Origin: Pseudomonas endophytica
GTDB lineage: Bacteria; Pseudomonadota; Gammaproteobacteria; Pseudomonadales; Pseudomonadaceae
Direction: 5' to 3'
Assembly: GCF_001411475.1 (NCBI RefSeq)
Contig: NZ_LLWH01000013.1
Coordinates: 1-64,000 of the forward strand
DNA: 64,000 nucleotides
The stretch's first letter is position 1. Each line of letters begins with the position of its first letter. Position numbers and translations under genes: made by a program. Positions 19,584-28,975 of the stretch are shown here, one piece after another. The notes beneath the pieces were generated by a model. That model had not been told where the DNA came from, did no database searches, and saw only the letters and a program-made list of their open reading frames with translations.

Positions 19584-21816
19584 TGTTATATCGGTGAAAC
19601 CTGTTGCGCCTATTGTAGGTCGGCTGGTGGTTGTAGGATTGGGCCTGATTGGTGGCTCTTTCGCTAAAGGTATGCGTGAAAGTGGCTTGTGCGCCGAGGT
19701 GGTCGGTGTTGATCTGAATCCGAAGTCGCGAGCCCTGGCAGTCGAGCTGGGTGTGGTTGATCGCTGTGAGGCTGATCTGGCGGTGGCTTGCCGTGGCGCC
19801 CACGTTATTCAATTGGCCGTGCCAATTCTGGCCATGGAGAAAATGCTCGGCTTATTGGCGGGCATTGATCTGGGTAATGCAGTATTGACCGATGTCGGCA
19901 GTGCCAAGGGTAACGTGGTGCGCGCTGCAGCTCAGGCGTTTGGTGCCATGCCGCCGCGCTTCGTACCGGGGCATCCAATTGCCGGGTCTGAGCAAAGCGG
20001 TGTCGAGGCTTCAAATGCCAGCCTCTTCGAGCGTCACAAGGTTATTTTGACGCCTGTGGCCGAAACCGATCCTGCTGCGCTGGCTCTGGTCGATACGCTG
20101 TGGCGCGCACTGGGTGCGGATGTTGAGCACATGCAGGTCGAACGCCACGACGAAGTCCTCGCTGCAACCAGTCATCTGCCGCACCTTCTGGCGTTTGGGC
20201 TGGTCGATTCTCTTGCCAAGCGCAATGAGAATCTGGAGATCTTTCGGTACGCTGCGGGGGGCTTCCGCGATTTCACAAGAATCGCCGGGAGCGACCCGGT
20301 AATGTGGCATGACATCTTCCTCGCTAACCGCGAGGCGGTGCTGCGCACATTGGATACATTTCGTAGCGACCTCGACGCCTTGCGCGACGCGGTCGATGCA
20401 GGGGACGGGCATCAATTGCTGGGCGTTTTTACCCGCGCCCGGGTTGCTCGAGAGCATTTCAGTAAAATCCTGGCCCGCCGGGCATATGTGGACCCTATGA
20501 ATTCAAATGATCTGATTTTCCTGGCTGAACCAGGTGGCACTGTAACTGGCCAGATCCGTGTGCCAGGCGACAAATCTATTTCGCACCGCTCGATTATGCT
20601 CGGCTCGTTGGCCGAGGGCACGACGCAGGTTGAAGGTTTTCTTGAGGGCGAAGATGCTCTGGCAACGTTGCAAGCGTTTCGTGACATGGGGGTGGTCATT
20701 GAAGGGCCGCACCAAGGTCGCGTGACCATTCACGGTGTTGGCCTGCATGGCTTGAAAGCCCCGCCGGGGCCCATCTATCTGGGTAACTCGGGGACATCGA
20801 TGCGCCTGTTGTCGGGCCTTTTGGCCGCACAGAGCTTTGACACGACGCTGACCGGTGATGCATCGCTGACCAAGCGCCCAATGAACCGTGTGGCTAACCC
20901 GCTGCGTGAAATGGGCGCTGTGATTGAAACCGCGGCTGAAGGTCGTCCGCCCATGACCATTCGTGGGGGGCATACGCTCAAGGGCGTTGATTACGCGTTG
21001 CCAATGGCCAGTGCTCAAGTCAAGTCCTGCCTGTTGCTGGCCGGTTTGTATGCGCAAGGCAAGACCTCTGTCACTGAGCCAGCACCAACACGTGATCATA
21101 CCGAGCGCATGTTGCGTGGCTTCGGCTACCCGGTCAGCGTAGAGGGCGCTACGGCGTCGGTCGAGTCAGGGCACAAGCTCACAGCGACGCAAATCGAAGT
21201 CCCAGGTGATATTTCTTCGTCGGCGTTCTTCCTGGTGGCGGCCTCTATCGCTGAAGGTTCGGATTTGTTGCTTGAGCATGTTGGCATCAATCCGACTCGT
21301 ACCGGCGTAATCGACATTTTGCGTTTGATGGGGGCAGACATCAACCTCGAAAACCAGCGCGAAGTAGGCGGCGAGCCGGTAGCGGACTTGCGCGTTCGGG
21401 CTGCCAAGCTCAAAGGCATCGACATTCCAGAAGAGCTGGTGCCATTGGCGATTGATGAGTTCCCGGTACTGTTCGTTGCCGCTGCCGTGGCAGAAGGTCG
21501 GACTGTTCTGCGCGGCGCTGAAGAGTTACGGGTGAAGGAGTCAGACCGTATTCAGGTGATGGCTGATGGCTTGCTGACGCTGGGCGTAAAGTGCGAGCCG
21601 ACCCCGGACGGCATCATTATTGAGGGCGGTTCAATCGGTGGCGGTGTAGTTCCTGGCCATGGCGACCACCGTATTGCGATGGCATTCAGTATTGCTTCGT
21701 TACGCGCCACGGCGCCCATCCGCATTCATGATTGCGCCAACGTTGCGACGTCGTTCCCGAACTTCCTCACGTTGTGCAAGCAGGTCGGTATTCGTGTGTC
21801 AGAGGCGCAGTCGTGA
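19576..21816 (+). CDS. tyrA-aroA: Bifunctional prephenate dehydrogenase / EPSP synthase (TyrA-AroA fusion)
   Basis: The N-terminal part (about 1-300) is a TyrA prephenate dehydrogenase with the NAD-binding motif [25 protein letters not shown] and [11 protein letters not shown]. The C-terminal part (about 310-746) is AroA, the 5-enolpyruvylshikimate-3-phosphate synthase, with [36 protein letters not shown] and GDHRIAMAF. Both halves have full catalytic motifs. The join lies near an internal ATG at 20497, which could also act as a start for AroA alone. The true start is uncertain: GTG at 19576 (overlapping hisC by 8 bases) or GTG at 19594. This fusion is standard in Pseudomonas. It ends overlapping the cmk start. 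Confidence 0.94.
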   Translation: MVDVISVKPVAPIVGRLVVVGLGLIGGSFAKGMRESGLCAEVVGVDLNPKSRALAVELGVVDRCEADLAVACRGAHVIQLAVPILAMEKMLGLLAGIDLGNAVLTDVGSAKGNVVRAAAQAFGAMPPRFVPGHPIAGSEQSGVEASNASLFERHKVILTPVAETDPAALALVDTLWRALGADVEHMQVERHDEVLAATSHLPHLLAFGLVDSLAKRNENLEIFRYAAGGFRDFTRIAGSDPVMWHDIFLANREAVLRTLDTFRSDLDALRDAVDAGDGHQLLGVFTRARVAREHFSKILARRAYVDPMNSNDLIFLAEPGGTVTGQIRVPGDKSISHRSIMLGSLAEGTTQVEGFLEGEDALATLQAFRDMGVVIEGPHQGRVTIHGVGLHGLKAPPGPIYLGNSGTSMRLLSGLLAAQSFDTTLTGDASLTKRPMNRVANPLREMGAVIETAAEGRPPMTIRGGHTLKGVDYALPMASAQVKSCLLLAGLYAQGKTSVTEPAPTRDHTERMLRGFGYPVSVEGATASVESGHKLTATQIEVPGDISSSAFFLVAASIAEGSDLLLEHVGINPTRTGVIDILRLMGADINLENQREVGGEPVADLRVRAAKLKGIDIPEELVPLAIDEFPVLFVAAAVAEGRTVLRGAEELRVKESDRIQVMADGLLTLGVKCEPTPDGIIIEGGSIGGGVVPGHGDHRIAMAFSIASLRATAPIRIHDCANVATSFPNFLTLCKQVGIRVSEAQS

Positions 21817-22502
21817 TGTCGGTGGCGCCAGTCATCACCATCGACGGACCTAGCGGTTCGGGCAAGGGTACTGTTGCAGGTCGCCTAGCCAAGCATTTGG
21901 GCTGGGCATTGCTGGATTCTGGCGCCTTGTACCGCTTGCTGGCATTTGCAGCCGTTAATCATGGTGTAGCGCTTGATAACGAGGCATTACTGAGTCAGTT
22001 GGCGGCTCACCTTGACGTGCAGTTCGTCGGGGCGACGGAAGGTCAGTCGGCAACTATCGTGCTCGAAGGTGAAAACGTTACGGACGCAATTCGTAATGAG
22101 ACGGTTGCAAAGGGTGCATCGCAAGTGGCGGCTCTGCCCGCTGTCCGCGAGGCTTTGCTGCAGCGTCAGCGTGCGTTTCAGGAATTCCCGGGGCTGGTTG
22201 CTGACGGTCGTGATATGGGAACAGTGGTTTTTCCTGAGGCGCCACTCAAGATTTTTCTGACGGCCAGCGCCGAGGAGAGGGCCCGCCGCCGTTACTTGCA
22301 GTTGAAGGCCAAAGGGGATGATGTTAGTCTCCCGCGTCTGTTGGATGAGATACGTGCCCGTGATAAGCGTGACACGCAGCGTGCAATAGCCCCGCTTAAG
22401 CCGGCGGCTGATGCCATACAGCTCGACTCTACTGAGTTATCCATCGAACAGGTGCTAGAACGCATCAAGAGTGAAATCGCCCTGCGCGATCTCGCCGGAT
22501 GA
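21816..22502 (+). CDS. cmk: Cytidylate kinase
   Basis: Cmk phosphorylates CMP and dCMP to the diphosphates. The 228-residue protein starts [19 protein letters not shown], with a P-loop at residues 11-18, the nucleotide-binding DSGALYR near residue 35, [12 protein letters not shown] near residue 130 and the lid arginines in AEERARRRY. The ATG overlaps the aroA stop by one base (TGATG frame shift by -1), indicating coupled translation with the aromatic operon. A terminator follows, which separates it from rpsA. Confidence 0.96.
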   Translation: MSVAPVITIDGPSGSGKGTVAGRLAKHLGWALLDSGALYRLLAFAAVNHGVALDNEALLSQLAAHLDVQFVGATEGQSATIVLEGENVTDAIRNETVAKGASQVAALPAVREALLQRQRAFQEFPGLVADGRDMGTVVFPEAPLKIFLTASAEERARRRYLQLKAKGDDVSLPRLLDEIRARDKRDTQRAIAPLKPAADAIQLDSTELSIEQVLERIKSEIALRDLAG

Positions 22503-22510
22503 TCAAGAGC

Positions 22511-22550
22511 GCGTGCAGGAGACCAGAAATAGTCCTGCATGCTTTCTTTT
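22511..22550 (+). terminator. Terminator between cmk and rpsA
   Basis: A 10-bp stem GCGTGCAGGA/TCCTGCATGC (22511-22520 and 22533-22542, with one G-U pair) is followed by TTTCTTTT. It should end the serC-cmk transcript, implying that rpsA has a promoter in 22551-22625 or depends on read-through. Confidence 0.75.
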
Positions 22551-22625
22551 ATATGAACGTAACCCACATTGTCTGGAGTGTGGTTGATGGGCGTATTCCT
22601 TCGCCCTTGAACAACAGGAATTAAA

Positions 22626-24320
22626 ATGAGCGAAAGCTTTGCAGAACTGTTTGAAGAAAGCCTAAAAACCCTGAATCTTCAGGCTGGCTCGATCATCACC
22701 GCTATCATCGTTGATATCGATTACCAAGCTGGTTGGGTTACCGTTCACGCTGGTTTGAAGTCTGAAGGCCTCATCCCGCTGGAGCAGTTCCACAACGACG
22801 CTGGCGAACTGAACATCAACATCGGTGATGAAGTTCACGTTGCGCTGGACGCGGTCGAAGACGGCTTTGGCGAAACCAAGCTGTCCCGTGAAAAAGCCAA
22901 GCGCGCTGAATGCTGGATCGTTCTGGAAGCAGCCTTCGCAGCTGAAGAAGTGGTTAAGGGCGTTATCAACGGTAAGGTTAAAGGCGGCTTCACTGTCGAC
23001 GTTAACGGCATCCGTGCGTTCCTGCCAGGTTCTCTGGTTGACGTTCGTCCAGTGCGCGACACCACGCACTTGGAAGGCAAAGAGCTGGAATTCAAGGTCA
23101 TCAAACTTGACCAGAAGCGCAACAACGTTGTTGTTTCGCGTCGTAGCGTGCTTGAAGCAGAGAACTCGGCTGAGCGTGAAGCTCTGCTGGAATCCCTGCA
23201 AGAAGGTCAGCAGGTTAAAGGTATCGTCAAAAACCTCACCGACTACGGCGCATTCGTCGATCTGGGTGGCGTGGATGGCCTGCTGCACATTACCGACATG
23301 GCTTGGAAGCGCATTAAGCATCCTTCCGAAATCGTCAACGTTGGCGACGAGATCGATGTCAAGGTTCTGAAGTACGATCGCGAGCGCAACCGTGTTTCCT
23401 TGGGCCTGAAGCAACTGGGTGAAGATCCATGGGTTGCTATCAAAGCTCGTTACCCAGAAAGCACTCGCGTTACCGCTCGTGTAACCAACCTGACTGACTA
23501 CGGCTGCTTCGCTGAGCTGGAAGAAGGCGTTGAAGGTCTGGTACACGTTTCTGAAATGGACTGGACCAACAAAAACATCCACCCTTCGAAAGTCGTACAA
23601 GTCGGCGACGAAGTGGAAGTTATGGTTCTGGACATCGACGAAGAGCGTCGTCGTATCTCCTTGGGCATCAAGCAGTGCAAATCTAACCCATGGGAAGATT
23701 TCTCTGGCCAGTTCAACAAGGGCGATAAAATCTCCGGCACCATCAAGTCGATCACCGATTTCGGTATCTTCATTGGTCTGGACGGCGGCATCGACGGCCT
23801 GGTTCACCTGTCCGACATTTCCTGGAACGAAGTGGGCGAAGAAGCCGTACGTCGTTTCAAGAAGGGCGACGAGCTTGACACCGTAATCCTGTCTGTTGAT
23901 CCAGAGCGTGAGCGTATCTCCCTGGGTATCAAGCAGCTGGAAAGCGATCCGTTCTCTGAGTACGTACAAGAGAACGACAAAGGCGCAATCGTTAAGGGCA
24001 TCGTGAAAGAAGTTGACGCTAAAGGCGCCATCATCACCTTGGCCAACGATATCGAAGCGACTCTGAAAGCCTCTGAAATCAGCCGTGACCGCATCGAAGA
24101 TGCGCGCAACGTTCTGAAAGAAGGCGAAGAAGTAGAAGCCAAGATCATCAGCGTTGATCGCAAAAGCCGCGTAATCCAACTGTCTATCAAGTCGAAAGAC
24201 GTTGAAGACGAGAAGGAAGCAATCCAGAGCCTGCGTGACAAGCCAGCTACCTCTGAGATCGCTGCTGGTCCGACCACTTTGGGCGACCTGCTGCGTGCAC
24301 AAATGGAAAAACAGAACTAA
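22626..24320 (+). CDS. rpsA: 30S ribosomal protein S1
   Basis: S1 binds mRNA and delivers it to the 30S subunit. The 564-residue protein holds six S1/OB-fold repeats: the first two (about 20-180) bind the ribosome, and repeats three to six (about 190-530) bind RNA. Repeats are visible as [38 protein letters not shown] and [18 protein letters not shown], each followed by G(D/E)E(I/V)..K and R.S.LGLK/GIKQ. The start has AGGA 7 bases upstream. A strong terminator follows. Repetitive DNA within this gene reflects the protein repeats. Confidence 0.98.
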   Translation: MSESFAELFEESLKTLNLQAGSIITAIIVDIDYQAGWVTVHAGLKSEGLIPLEQFHNDAGELNINIGDEVHVALDAVEDGFGETKLSREKAKRAECWIVLEAAFAAEEVVKGVINGKVKGGFTVDVNGIRAFLPGSLVDVRPVRDTTHLEGKELEFKVIKLDQKRNNVVVSRRSVLEAENSAEREALLESLQEGQQVKGIVKNLTDYGAFVDLGGVDGLLHITDMAWKRIKHPSEIVNVGDEIDVKVLKYDRERNRVSLGLKQLGEDPWVAIKARYPESTRVTARVTNLTDYGCFAELEEGVEGLVHVSEMDWTNKNIHPSKVVQVGDEVEVMVLDIDEERRRISLGIKQCKSNPWEDFSGQFNKGDKISGTIKSITDFGIFIGLDGGIDGLVHLSDISWNEVGEEAVRRFKKGDELDTVILSVDPERERISLGIKQLESDPFSEYVQENDKGAIVKGIVKEVDAKGAIITLANDIEATLKASEISRDRIEDARNVLKEGEEVEAKIISVDRKSRVIQLSIKSKDVEDEKEAIQSLRDKPATSEIAAGPTTLGDLLRAQMEKQN

Positions 24321-24337
24321 GTTCTGATTGACCATAG

Positions 24338-24366
24338 AAAAAGGGCGACTTAGGTCGCCCTTTTTT
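24338..24366 (+). terminator. Rho-independent terminator after rpsA
   Basis: A 9-bp stem AAGGGCGAC/GTCGCCCTT (24341-24349 and 24354-24362) with a tight 4-base loop is followed by T residues. The next 220 bases up to ihfB show no gene. Confidence 0.9.
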
Positions 24367-24588
24367 GTGCCTGTTATTTGGATTTGATGTGCCTGCATTA
24401 CTGGTTTGGATAAAGCGTGGTTGTAAGTGTGCCTCAGGCCGTTTGTAGCTATATGCCTGAGCACAGCTGTTCAGGCTATTGCTTAGAGATCTGCGAAGAT
24501 AAGTCAAGATCTGGGCTGTTCAAATTCTTTCGATCATGCTAAAACCTTTGAAGCGCTGACCTAGCTGCTTGAAAAAGAAGGGAAAAAT

Positions 24589-24885
24589 ATGACGAAGTCG
24601 GAGTTGATCGAACGAATTGTCACCCATCAAGGGCTGCTCTCATCTAAGGATGTGGAGTTGGCTATCAAGACCATGCTCGAACAAATGTCACAGTGCCTAG
24701 CAACCGGAGACCGTATCGAGATCCGTGGCTTTGGTAGCTTTTCGTTGCACTACCGGGCACCGCGGGTAGGCCGCAACCCTAAGACCGGACAATCCGTAAG
24801 CCTTGACGGTAAATTTGTTCCTCATTTCAAGCCGGGTAAGGAGCTTCGAGATCGAGTGAACGAAGACGAGGAAGACAACATTTAA
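24589..24885 (+). CDS. ihfB: Integration host factor subunit beta
   Basis: IHF is a DNA-bending heterodimer of IhfA and IhfB used in transcription, recombination and replication. The 98-residue protein begins [20 protein letters not shown], has the HU/IHF core [17 protein letters not shown] and the beta-arm with RNPKTGQSV, where the proline intercalates into DNA. A ribosome binding site AAGGGA precedes the ATG. It is 24 bases from lapA and upstream of the O-antigen locus, the usual pseudomonad position (himD). Confidence 0.96.
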   Translation: MTKSELIERIVTHQGLLSSKDVELAIKTMLEQMSQCLATGDRIEIRGFGSFSLHYRAPRVGRNPKTGQSVSLDGKFVPHFKPGKELRDRVNEDEEDNI

Positions 24886-24909
24886 TCTTTTGGGGAATGG
24901 GAGTTACAG

Positions 24910-25158
24910 ATGAGTAGCGTTAAGCGTGCAGTTTTGGTGGCTTTTGCGCTTGTGGTCATTTTTGGAACACTGATTTTTGTTCTCGAAAACCAACAACCAA
25001 CCTCATTGATTTTTCTAGGGTGGAGTGCACCTGAGTTGCCGGCATCAGTGATCTTTTTAGGCGCCTTGTTGCTTGGCATGCTGATTGGGCCTGCACTAGG
25101 CTTTATTGCTTACAAGCGAAAGGCGGCCAGACTGAAGCGCAGCTTGTTGCAATCATAA
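24910..25158 (+). CDS. lapA: LapA-domain membrane protein (DUF1049)
   Basis: The 82-residue protein has two hydrophobic helices (about 5-25 and 42-62) separated by ENQQPTSLIFLGWSAPELP, and a short basic tail RKAARLKRSLL. This is the LapA/YciS pattern. In E. coli LapA works with LapB at the inner membrane in controlling lipopolysaccharide synthesis through LpxC stability; here only the small LapA part is present. It follows ihfB with a GGGAG ribosome binding site. The function is inferred from the family and should not be confused with the large adhesin also called LapA. Confidence 0.85.
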   Translation: MSSVKRAVLVAFALVVIFGTLIFVLENQQPTSLIFLGWSAPELPASVIFLGALLLGMLIGPALGFIAYKRKAARLKRSLLQS

Positions 25159-25418
25159 ATAGACTAAAAAATTATTAGTCGCGAGGTGGGGAGACTTCCT
25201 GAGTATCGACTGGATTTGCTAGCTCTAGGAAAACTCCTACAGCAAGTGAGGCCGCGTATTCTATGTGCCATTTGGTAATACATGCAGAATGCGGCTAATC
25301 CTCGATTGCCAGCTTTTTCCGCGCTCATTCAGGCTCAGATATTTAATGTGCCTGCTAATTAGCAATGAATATTTCTGCAGCCGAGCCCGCAATTTCTCAT
25401 TGAAGGCAGGCTTTGTTG

Positions 25419-26723
25419 ATGAGCCGTACTCCCCCTATCGCCGAGGCGACTTCACGACGCGAAGTAGACATTCTTGATATTTTCCAGATCATTTGGCAGG
25501 GCAAGCATGTTGTCCTAATGCTAGGCGCATTGTTTGGCTTCTCTGCTTTTATGTATGCCAGTCTGGTTTCCTCTGAATATCGAGTGATAAGCGTGCTTCG
25601 TCCCGCTGCGCTTAACGAGCTAGACGCGCTCAATCGTTCTGGTGTTTACACACTCTCTCCTATTGAAGCTCTAAAAAAGGTGGGCTCAGCACTTGAGTCT
25701 TATGGGGTGCGTTTGGAATTTTTCAAAGCTAATCAGGTACTGTTCAGTCACTTGCAGCGACCGGGTGTTACGCTTGAACAAAGTTTTGAATCGTTCAATA
25801 AATCTTCGTTGAAGGTCATCGCGCCTGTAAGCGATAAAGCCGATTCGTTGAGTGCACTTGTCCGGTTGGAGTTGAGGTATCCCGAAGATCTAGACGGGGT
25901 ACTAATCCTTAATAGCTTCGTTGATTACGCAATTAAGGTTGAACGCGAGCAAATTGAGGCTGACCTCAAAGTCATCATTGATAATAGGCTCGCGGAGCTC
26001 AAAGGTAAGATCGACGCTGCTCGCTCCGAATATGACATGGGTATGCAGGCTCGTATTGCGACATTGATAGAAACCGATGATGTAAAGCGTTCTATATTAA
26101 AGGATGAGCTCGTCGCCCTGCGTAAGCAGCTTAAAGTAGGGCGTATGGACCGTATTGCTCAATTGTCTGAGGCCATTGGTATTGCTCAATCGCTTGGTAT
26201 ACAAAAACCAACAACGCCTGCGGGCTTAGCAGAAAGCCATCGAGCCGGTGATAGCAGTGTCATATATACCGAGATCAACAATCAGCATATTCCGCTCTAT
26301 TTTATGGGGGTCGAGACTCTAGAAGCTGAAAGGTCAGCCTTATTAAAGCGTAAAACGGATGACTTTACGGATGGGCGTATCGCCCAGATAGCCCGTGAAA
26401 TGTTTATGCTTGAAAGCAATCGTGAAGTGGAAGTGCTTAACCAGCGTCAAAATGAAGAGGTCTTCTTGAGCGGAGTTCAACCATTTCGAGCTGATATAGT
26501 ACGCTTGGGTAATTTGAGTAATCTTGAGATCAGTAATATTCAGTTAGTAACAATTGATCGCAAGGCGCTAGAGCCTTTATCCCCGATAAAGCCTAGGAGA
26601 ATGTTGCTGTTGATACTGGGAGGATTACTTGGCGTTGGCCTGGGTGCTTTGGTTGTTTTATTGCGTAGCGCAGCTGTGGCACGCAGGGTCAACTTTCAAA
26701 GCGTAGAGAGTTCCGCAGCTTAA
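25419..26723 (+). CDS. wzz: O-antigen chain length determinant Wzz
   Basis: Wzz-type co-polymerases sit in the inner membrane and set O-antigen chain length by acting with Wzy. The 434-residue protein has an N-terminal membrane helix (about 30-50, after REVDILDIFQIIWQGK), a long periplasmic part with coiled-coil character, and a C-terminal helix preceded by PLSPIKPRR (about 393-425), the proline-rich segment typical of the family. Start at 25419 is preferred over two in-frame TTG codons just upstream because AGG lies 8 bases before it. It begins the O-antigen locus, with an AT-rich 260-base gap behind it. Confidence 0.9.
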   Translation: MSRTPPIAEATSRREVDILDIFQIIWQGKHVVLMLGALFGFSAFMYASLVSSEYRVISVLRPAALNELDALNRSGVYTLSPIEALKKVGSALESYGVRLEFFKANQVLFSHLQRPGVTLEQSFESFNKSSLKVIAPVSDKADSLSALVRLELRYPEDLDGVLILNSFVDYAIKVEREQIEADLKVIIDNRLAELKGKIDAARSEYDMGMQARIATLIETDDVKRSILKDELVALRKQLKVGRMDRIAQLSEAIGIAQSLGIQKPTTPAGLAESHRAGDSSVIYTEINNQHIPLYFMGVETLEAERSALLKRKTDDFTDGRIAQIAREMFMLESNREVEVLNQRQNEEVFLSGVQPFRADIVRLGNLSNLEISNIQLVTIDRKALEPLSPIKPRRMLLLILGGLLGVGLGALVVLLRSAAVARRVNFQSVESSAA

Positions 26724-26740
26724 CTGACGACGGCGAGCCT

Positions 26741-28216
26741 ATGACATATCCCACTGTGATGCATCACGGTGCTATTAATGGCGTTACGGGGTCGTGCCAT
26801 CAGCTGCAGATGACAGGCTCCAGCAGCATCTTGATCGACTGTGGGCTATTCCAGGGTGAGGAGGCACATTCTCAGTCCCCGGGCATCAGTTTCTCGCTAG
26901 TGGGTATAAAGGCCCTAGTCATCACACATGTTCATGCCGACCATGTTGGTCGGCTACCTTATTTGCTGGCTGCAGGGTTTAAAGGCCCTATCTTGTGCAG
27001 TCAACCGTCAGCAAAATTGCTACCCCTTATCTTGGAAGATGCATTCAAGCTAGAGGTGAGCCGAGAGCCGAAGACAATCGAGCGATATCTACAGCGTGTT
27101 AGCCAGCAGATAATTGCGCTGCCTTTTGACCATTGGTTCAGCATCGAACAAACAGAAACCCTTCATTTACGAATTCGTTTACAAAGGGCTGGCCACATAC
27201 TGGGATCGGCGTATGTGGAGTGTGATCTGAAATATCTAAAAACTGGACTGGCGCGACGGATCGTTTTCTCTGGGGATTTGGGGGCACCGCATACACCTTT
27301 TCTACCTGCGCCAAAATCGCCAGAGAGTGCTGATGTACTGATCCTTGAAAGTACTTACGGTGATCGTTTCCACGAAAATCGTCTAACTCGACAAGAACGC
27401 CTAGAAAGAGCCATCGACAAGGCTTTATCTGATCACGGAACCTTATTGATTCCAGCGTTCAGTTTGGGTCGCACTCAAGAGTTGCTCTACGAAATCGAAG
27501 ACATTCTCCATCGGAAGACTTTATCGGAAAGTGTTCGTCCTGCACCTGCTGATAATCAATGTCTACCTATTACTTGGCCCAAAGTACCGGTAATTCTTGA
27601 CTCCCCATTAGCAAGCCGATTAACCAAGGTCTATCGTGAGTTAGAGGATTACTGGAACGCAGAGGCGAAAATTCGTCTAGGTAATGGCCGCAAGCCCTTG
27701 CATTTCGGGCAGCTAATCACTGTTGACAGTCATGCACAGCACATGCAGACCGTTAATTATTTAGCCAGTACTGGCCGACCGGCGATCGTCATCGCTGGGG
27801 GAGGCATGTGCTCAAGCGGACGAATTGTTAATTACCTGAAAGCCATGCTGACTGACAAACGGCATAATGTGCTTTTCACTGGCTACCAAGCCAAGGGAAC
27901 CCTTGGAGCGTTGATACAAAAGTACGGTCCATCAGGTGGTTTTGTTGAATTGAAAGGTGAGCGCTGTATGATCCGTGCAGGCGTTAGCACGTTGGGCGGA
28001 TATTCTGCCCATGCTGATCAGAAAGACCTGCTTAATTTTGTTTCAGGTATGTCTCAATGGCCTGAAGAAATACGTCTGGTACATGGCGAAGAACAGGCAA
28101 GAAGAGCATTGGCAACGGAACTGTTGAGCCTGTACCGAGCTCAAAATAAACGTGTCGATGTACTTGTCCCGTCAGACGTGAAGCCGCTTCTGGGAAGCAA
28201 GCTGCGATCATCATAG
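26741..28216 (+). CDS. MBL-fold beta-CASP hydrolase, RNA-specificity-factor type
   Basis: The 491-residue protein is a metallo-beta-lactamase-fold hydrolase of the beta-CASP group, which includes CPSF-73 and RNase J-like nucleases. The metal site motif is HVHADH near residue 66 (ITHVHADHVGRLP), with Asp in FSGDLG near residue 179 and the later His-containing GHILGSAYVE and GYSAHADQKD. The beta-CASP motif A-like GTLLIPAFSLGRTQELLYEIED lies near residue 235, and GGGMCSSGRI near residue 350. All expected metal-binding residues appear present. Substrate is unknown: RNA cleavage is the family expectation, not shown. It lies 17 bases after wzz and 73 before rfaH, inside the O-antigen locus. Confidence 0.87.
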   Translation: MTYPTVMHHGAINGVTGSCHQLQMTGSSSILIDCGLFQGEEAHSQSPGISFSLVGIKALVITHVHADHVGRLPYLLAAGFKGPILCSQPSAKLLPLILEDAFKLEVSREPKTIERYLQRVSQQIIALPFDHWFSIEQTETLHLRIRLQRAGHILGSAYVECDLKYLKTGLARRIVFSGDLGAPHTPFLPAPKSPESADVLILESTYGDRFHENRLTRQERLERAIDKALSDHGTLLIPAFSLGRTQELLYEIEDILHRKTLSESVRPAPADNQCLPITWPKVPVILDSPLASRLTKVYRELEDYWNAEAKIRLGNGRKPLHFGQLITVDSHAQHMQTVNYLASTGRPAIVIAGGGMCSSGRIVNYLKAMLTDKRHNVLFTGYQAKGTLGALIQKYGPSGGFVELKGERCMIRAGVSTLGGYSAHADQKDLLNFVSGMSQWPEEIRLVHGEEQARRALATELLSLYRAQNKRVDVLVPSDVKPLLGSKLRSS

Positions 28217-28289
28217 AACCCAGTTGCTTACCATTCGCATATGAGCGGCAGAATGGTAAACCACGGATGAATCCATTAATGAAGTTCCC

Positions 28290-28817
28290 ATGCACATAAC
28301 AGACACCACAGTCCCCTGCGAACCCAGCCTGCCGAAATCAGACGACTGGTACCTCGTGCAATGCAAGCCTAGACAAGACGAGCGCGCAGAAGAAAATCTC
28401 CAGCGCCAAGGCTACGAATGCTCACGCCCGGTTTGTCGACGCGAAAAGCTACTACGTGGCCAAATGAGCTGCGTGAAAGAGTCATTATTTCCAGGTTATT
28501 TGTTTATTCATATGCCTGAAGGCGCCAATTGGGCTCCCTTGCGCTCAACCCGTGGAGTTGCACGGATAGTAGCTTTCGGCGGCCGGCCCTTAGCCGTCTG
28601 CGAAGAGTTGATTCTCCAGCTACAGTCTCGTGCAGATACGCACATCATCTCCAAATTTAATGCTGGCGACAAAGTCAGCATTGTCGATCACGGCTTTGCA
28701 GGCATTGAGTCTATATTCATGTCTATGGACGGCGAAGAAAGGGTCATTCTGCTCATCAATTTAATGAACCGGCAGCAAAAAATTAGTTTGCCTATAACGA
28801 GTATTGCCACGCTGTAG
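28290..28817 (+). CDS. rfaH: Transcription antiterminator RfaH (NusG paralogue)
   Basis: RfaH is recruited to RNA polymerase paused at ops elements, keeps it elongating through long cell-surface operons and couples it to ribosomes. The 175-residue protein has an N-terminal NGN domain (about 18-115) with DWYLVQCKPRQDERAEENLQRQGYECSRP and FPGYLFIHMP, and a C-terminal KOW domain (about 125-175) with GDKVSIVDHGFAGIESIF. The length and motif GVARIVAFGG match RfaH better than NusG. An exact ops word lies 69 bases beyond its stop (28887-28898) ahead of rmlA, so this gene and its target are adjacent. Confidence 0.92.
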   Translation: MHITDTTVPCEPSLPKSDDWYLVQCKPRQDERAEENLQRQGYECSRPVCRREKLLRGQMSCVKESLFPGYLFIHMPEGANWAPLRSTRGVARIVAFGGRPLAVCEELILQLQSRADTHIISKFNAGDKVSIVDHGFAGIESIFMSMDGEERVILLINLMNRQQKISLPITSIATL

Positions 28818-28820
28818 GCT

Positions 28821-28849
28821 TTCGGAGGCAGTTAATTAGCCCATATAAA
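28821..28849 (+). promoter_or_regulatory. Possible promoter for the rmlA-wbpM operon
   Basis: A TATAAA box (28844-28849) lies 17 bases after TTCGGA (28821-28826), a weak -35 match. A start near 28856 would place the ops element at about +31, the usual arrangement. Read-through from rfaH is also possible. Confidence 0.4.
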
Positions 28850-28886
28850 TGAAAATCGTTCTCAGGAAATCGACGATAAATCCTGG

Positions 28887-28898
28887 GGCGGTAGCGTG
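28887..28898 (+). promoter_or_regulatory. ops element (RfaH recruitment site)
   Basis: The 12 bases read GGCGGTAGCGTG, an exact match to the core of the E. coli operon polarity suppressor, preceded by CCTGG as in JUMPstart sequences. RNA polymerase pauses here and displays the non-template strand to RfaH. It lies between rfaH and rmlA, 77 bases before the rmlA ATG. Confidence 0.9.
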
Positions 28899-28911
28899 TT
28901 TGAATTTCTTA

Positions 28912-28943
28912 CTCCCTCTTTATTCCCATGAAGCCAGAGGGAG
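28912..28943 (+). other. Leader inverted repeat between ops and rmlA
   Basis: A perfect 8-bp inverted repeat CTCCCTCT (28912-28919) and AGAGGGAG (28936-28943) with a 16-base loop starts 13 bases after ops. There is no T-run after it, so it is not an ordinary terminator. It could be an RNA structure that affects pausing or translation of rmlA. Confidence 0.5.
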
Positions 28944-28975
28944 CGCACAGCAATCGCTAAGGAAGTACTCGCGAC

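Noticed and set aside
23200..24000. Tandem DNA repeats
   Set aside because: They reflect the S1 protein domain repeats of rpsA.
22662..24464. A 600-codon minus-strand open frame across rpsA
   Set aside because: It is antisense to ribosomal protein S1, whose motifs are intact; the biased codon use of rpsA leaves the opposite frame open.
25162..25180. Small hairpin GACTAA/TTAGTC after lapA as a terminator
   Set aside because: Stem is only 6 bp and A/T-rich with no T-run.
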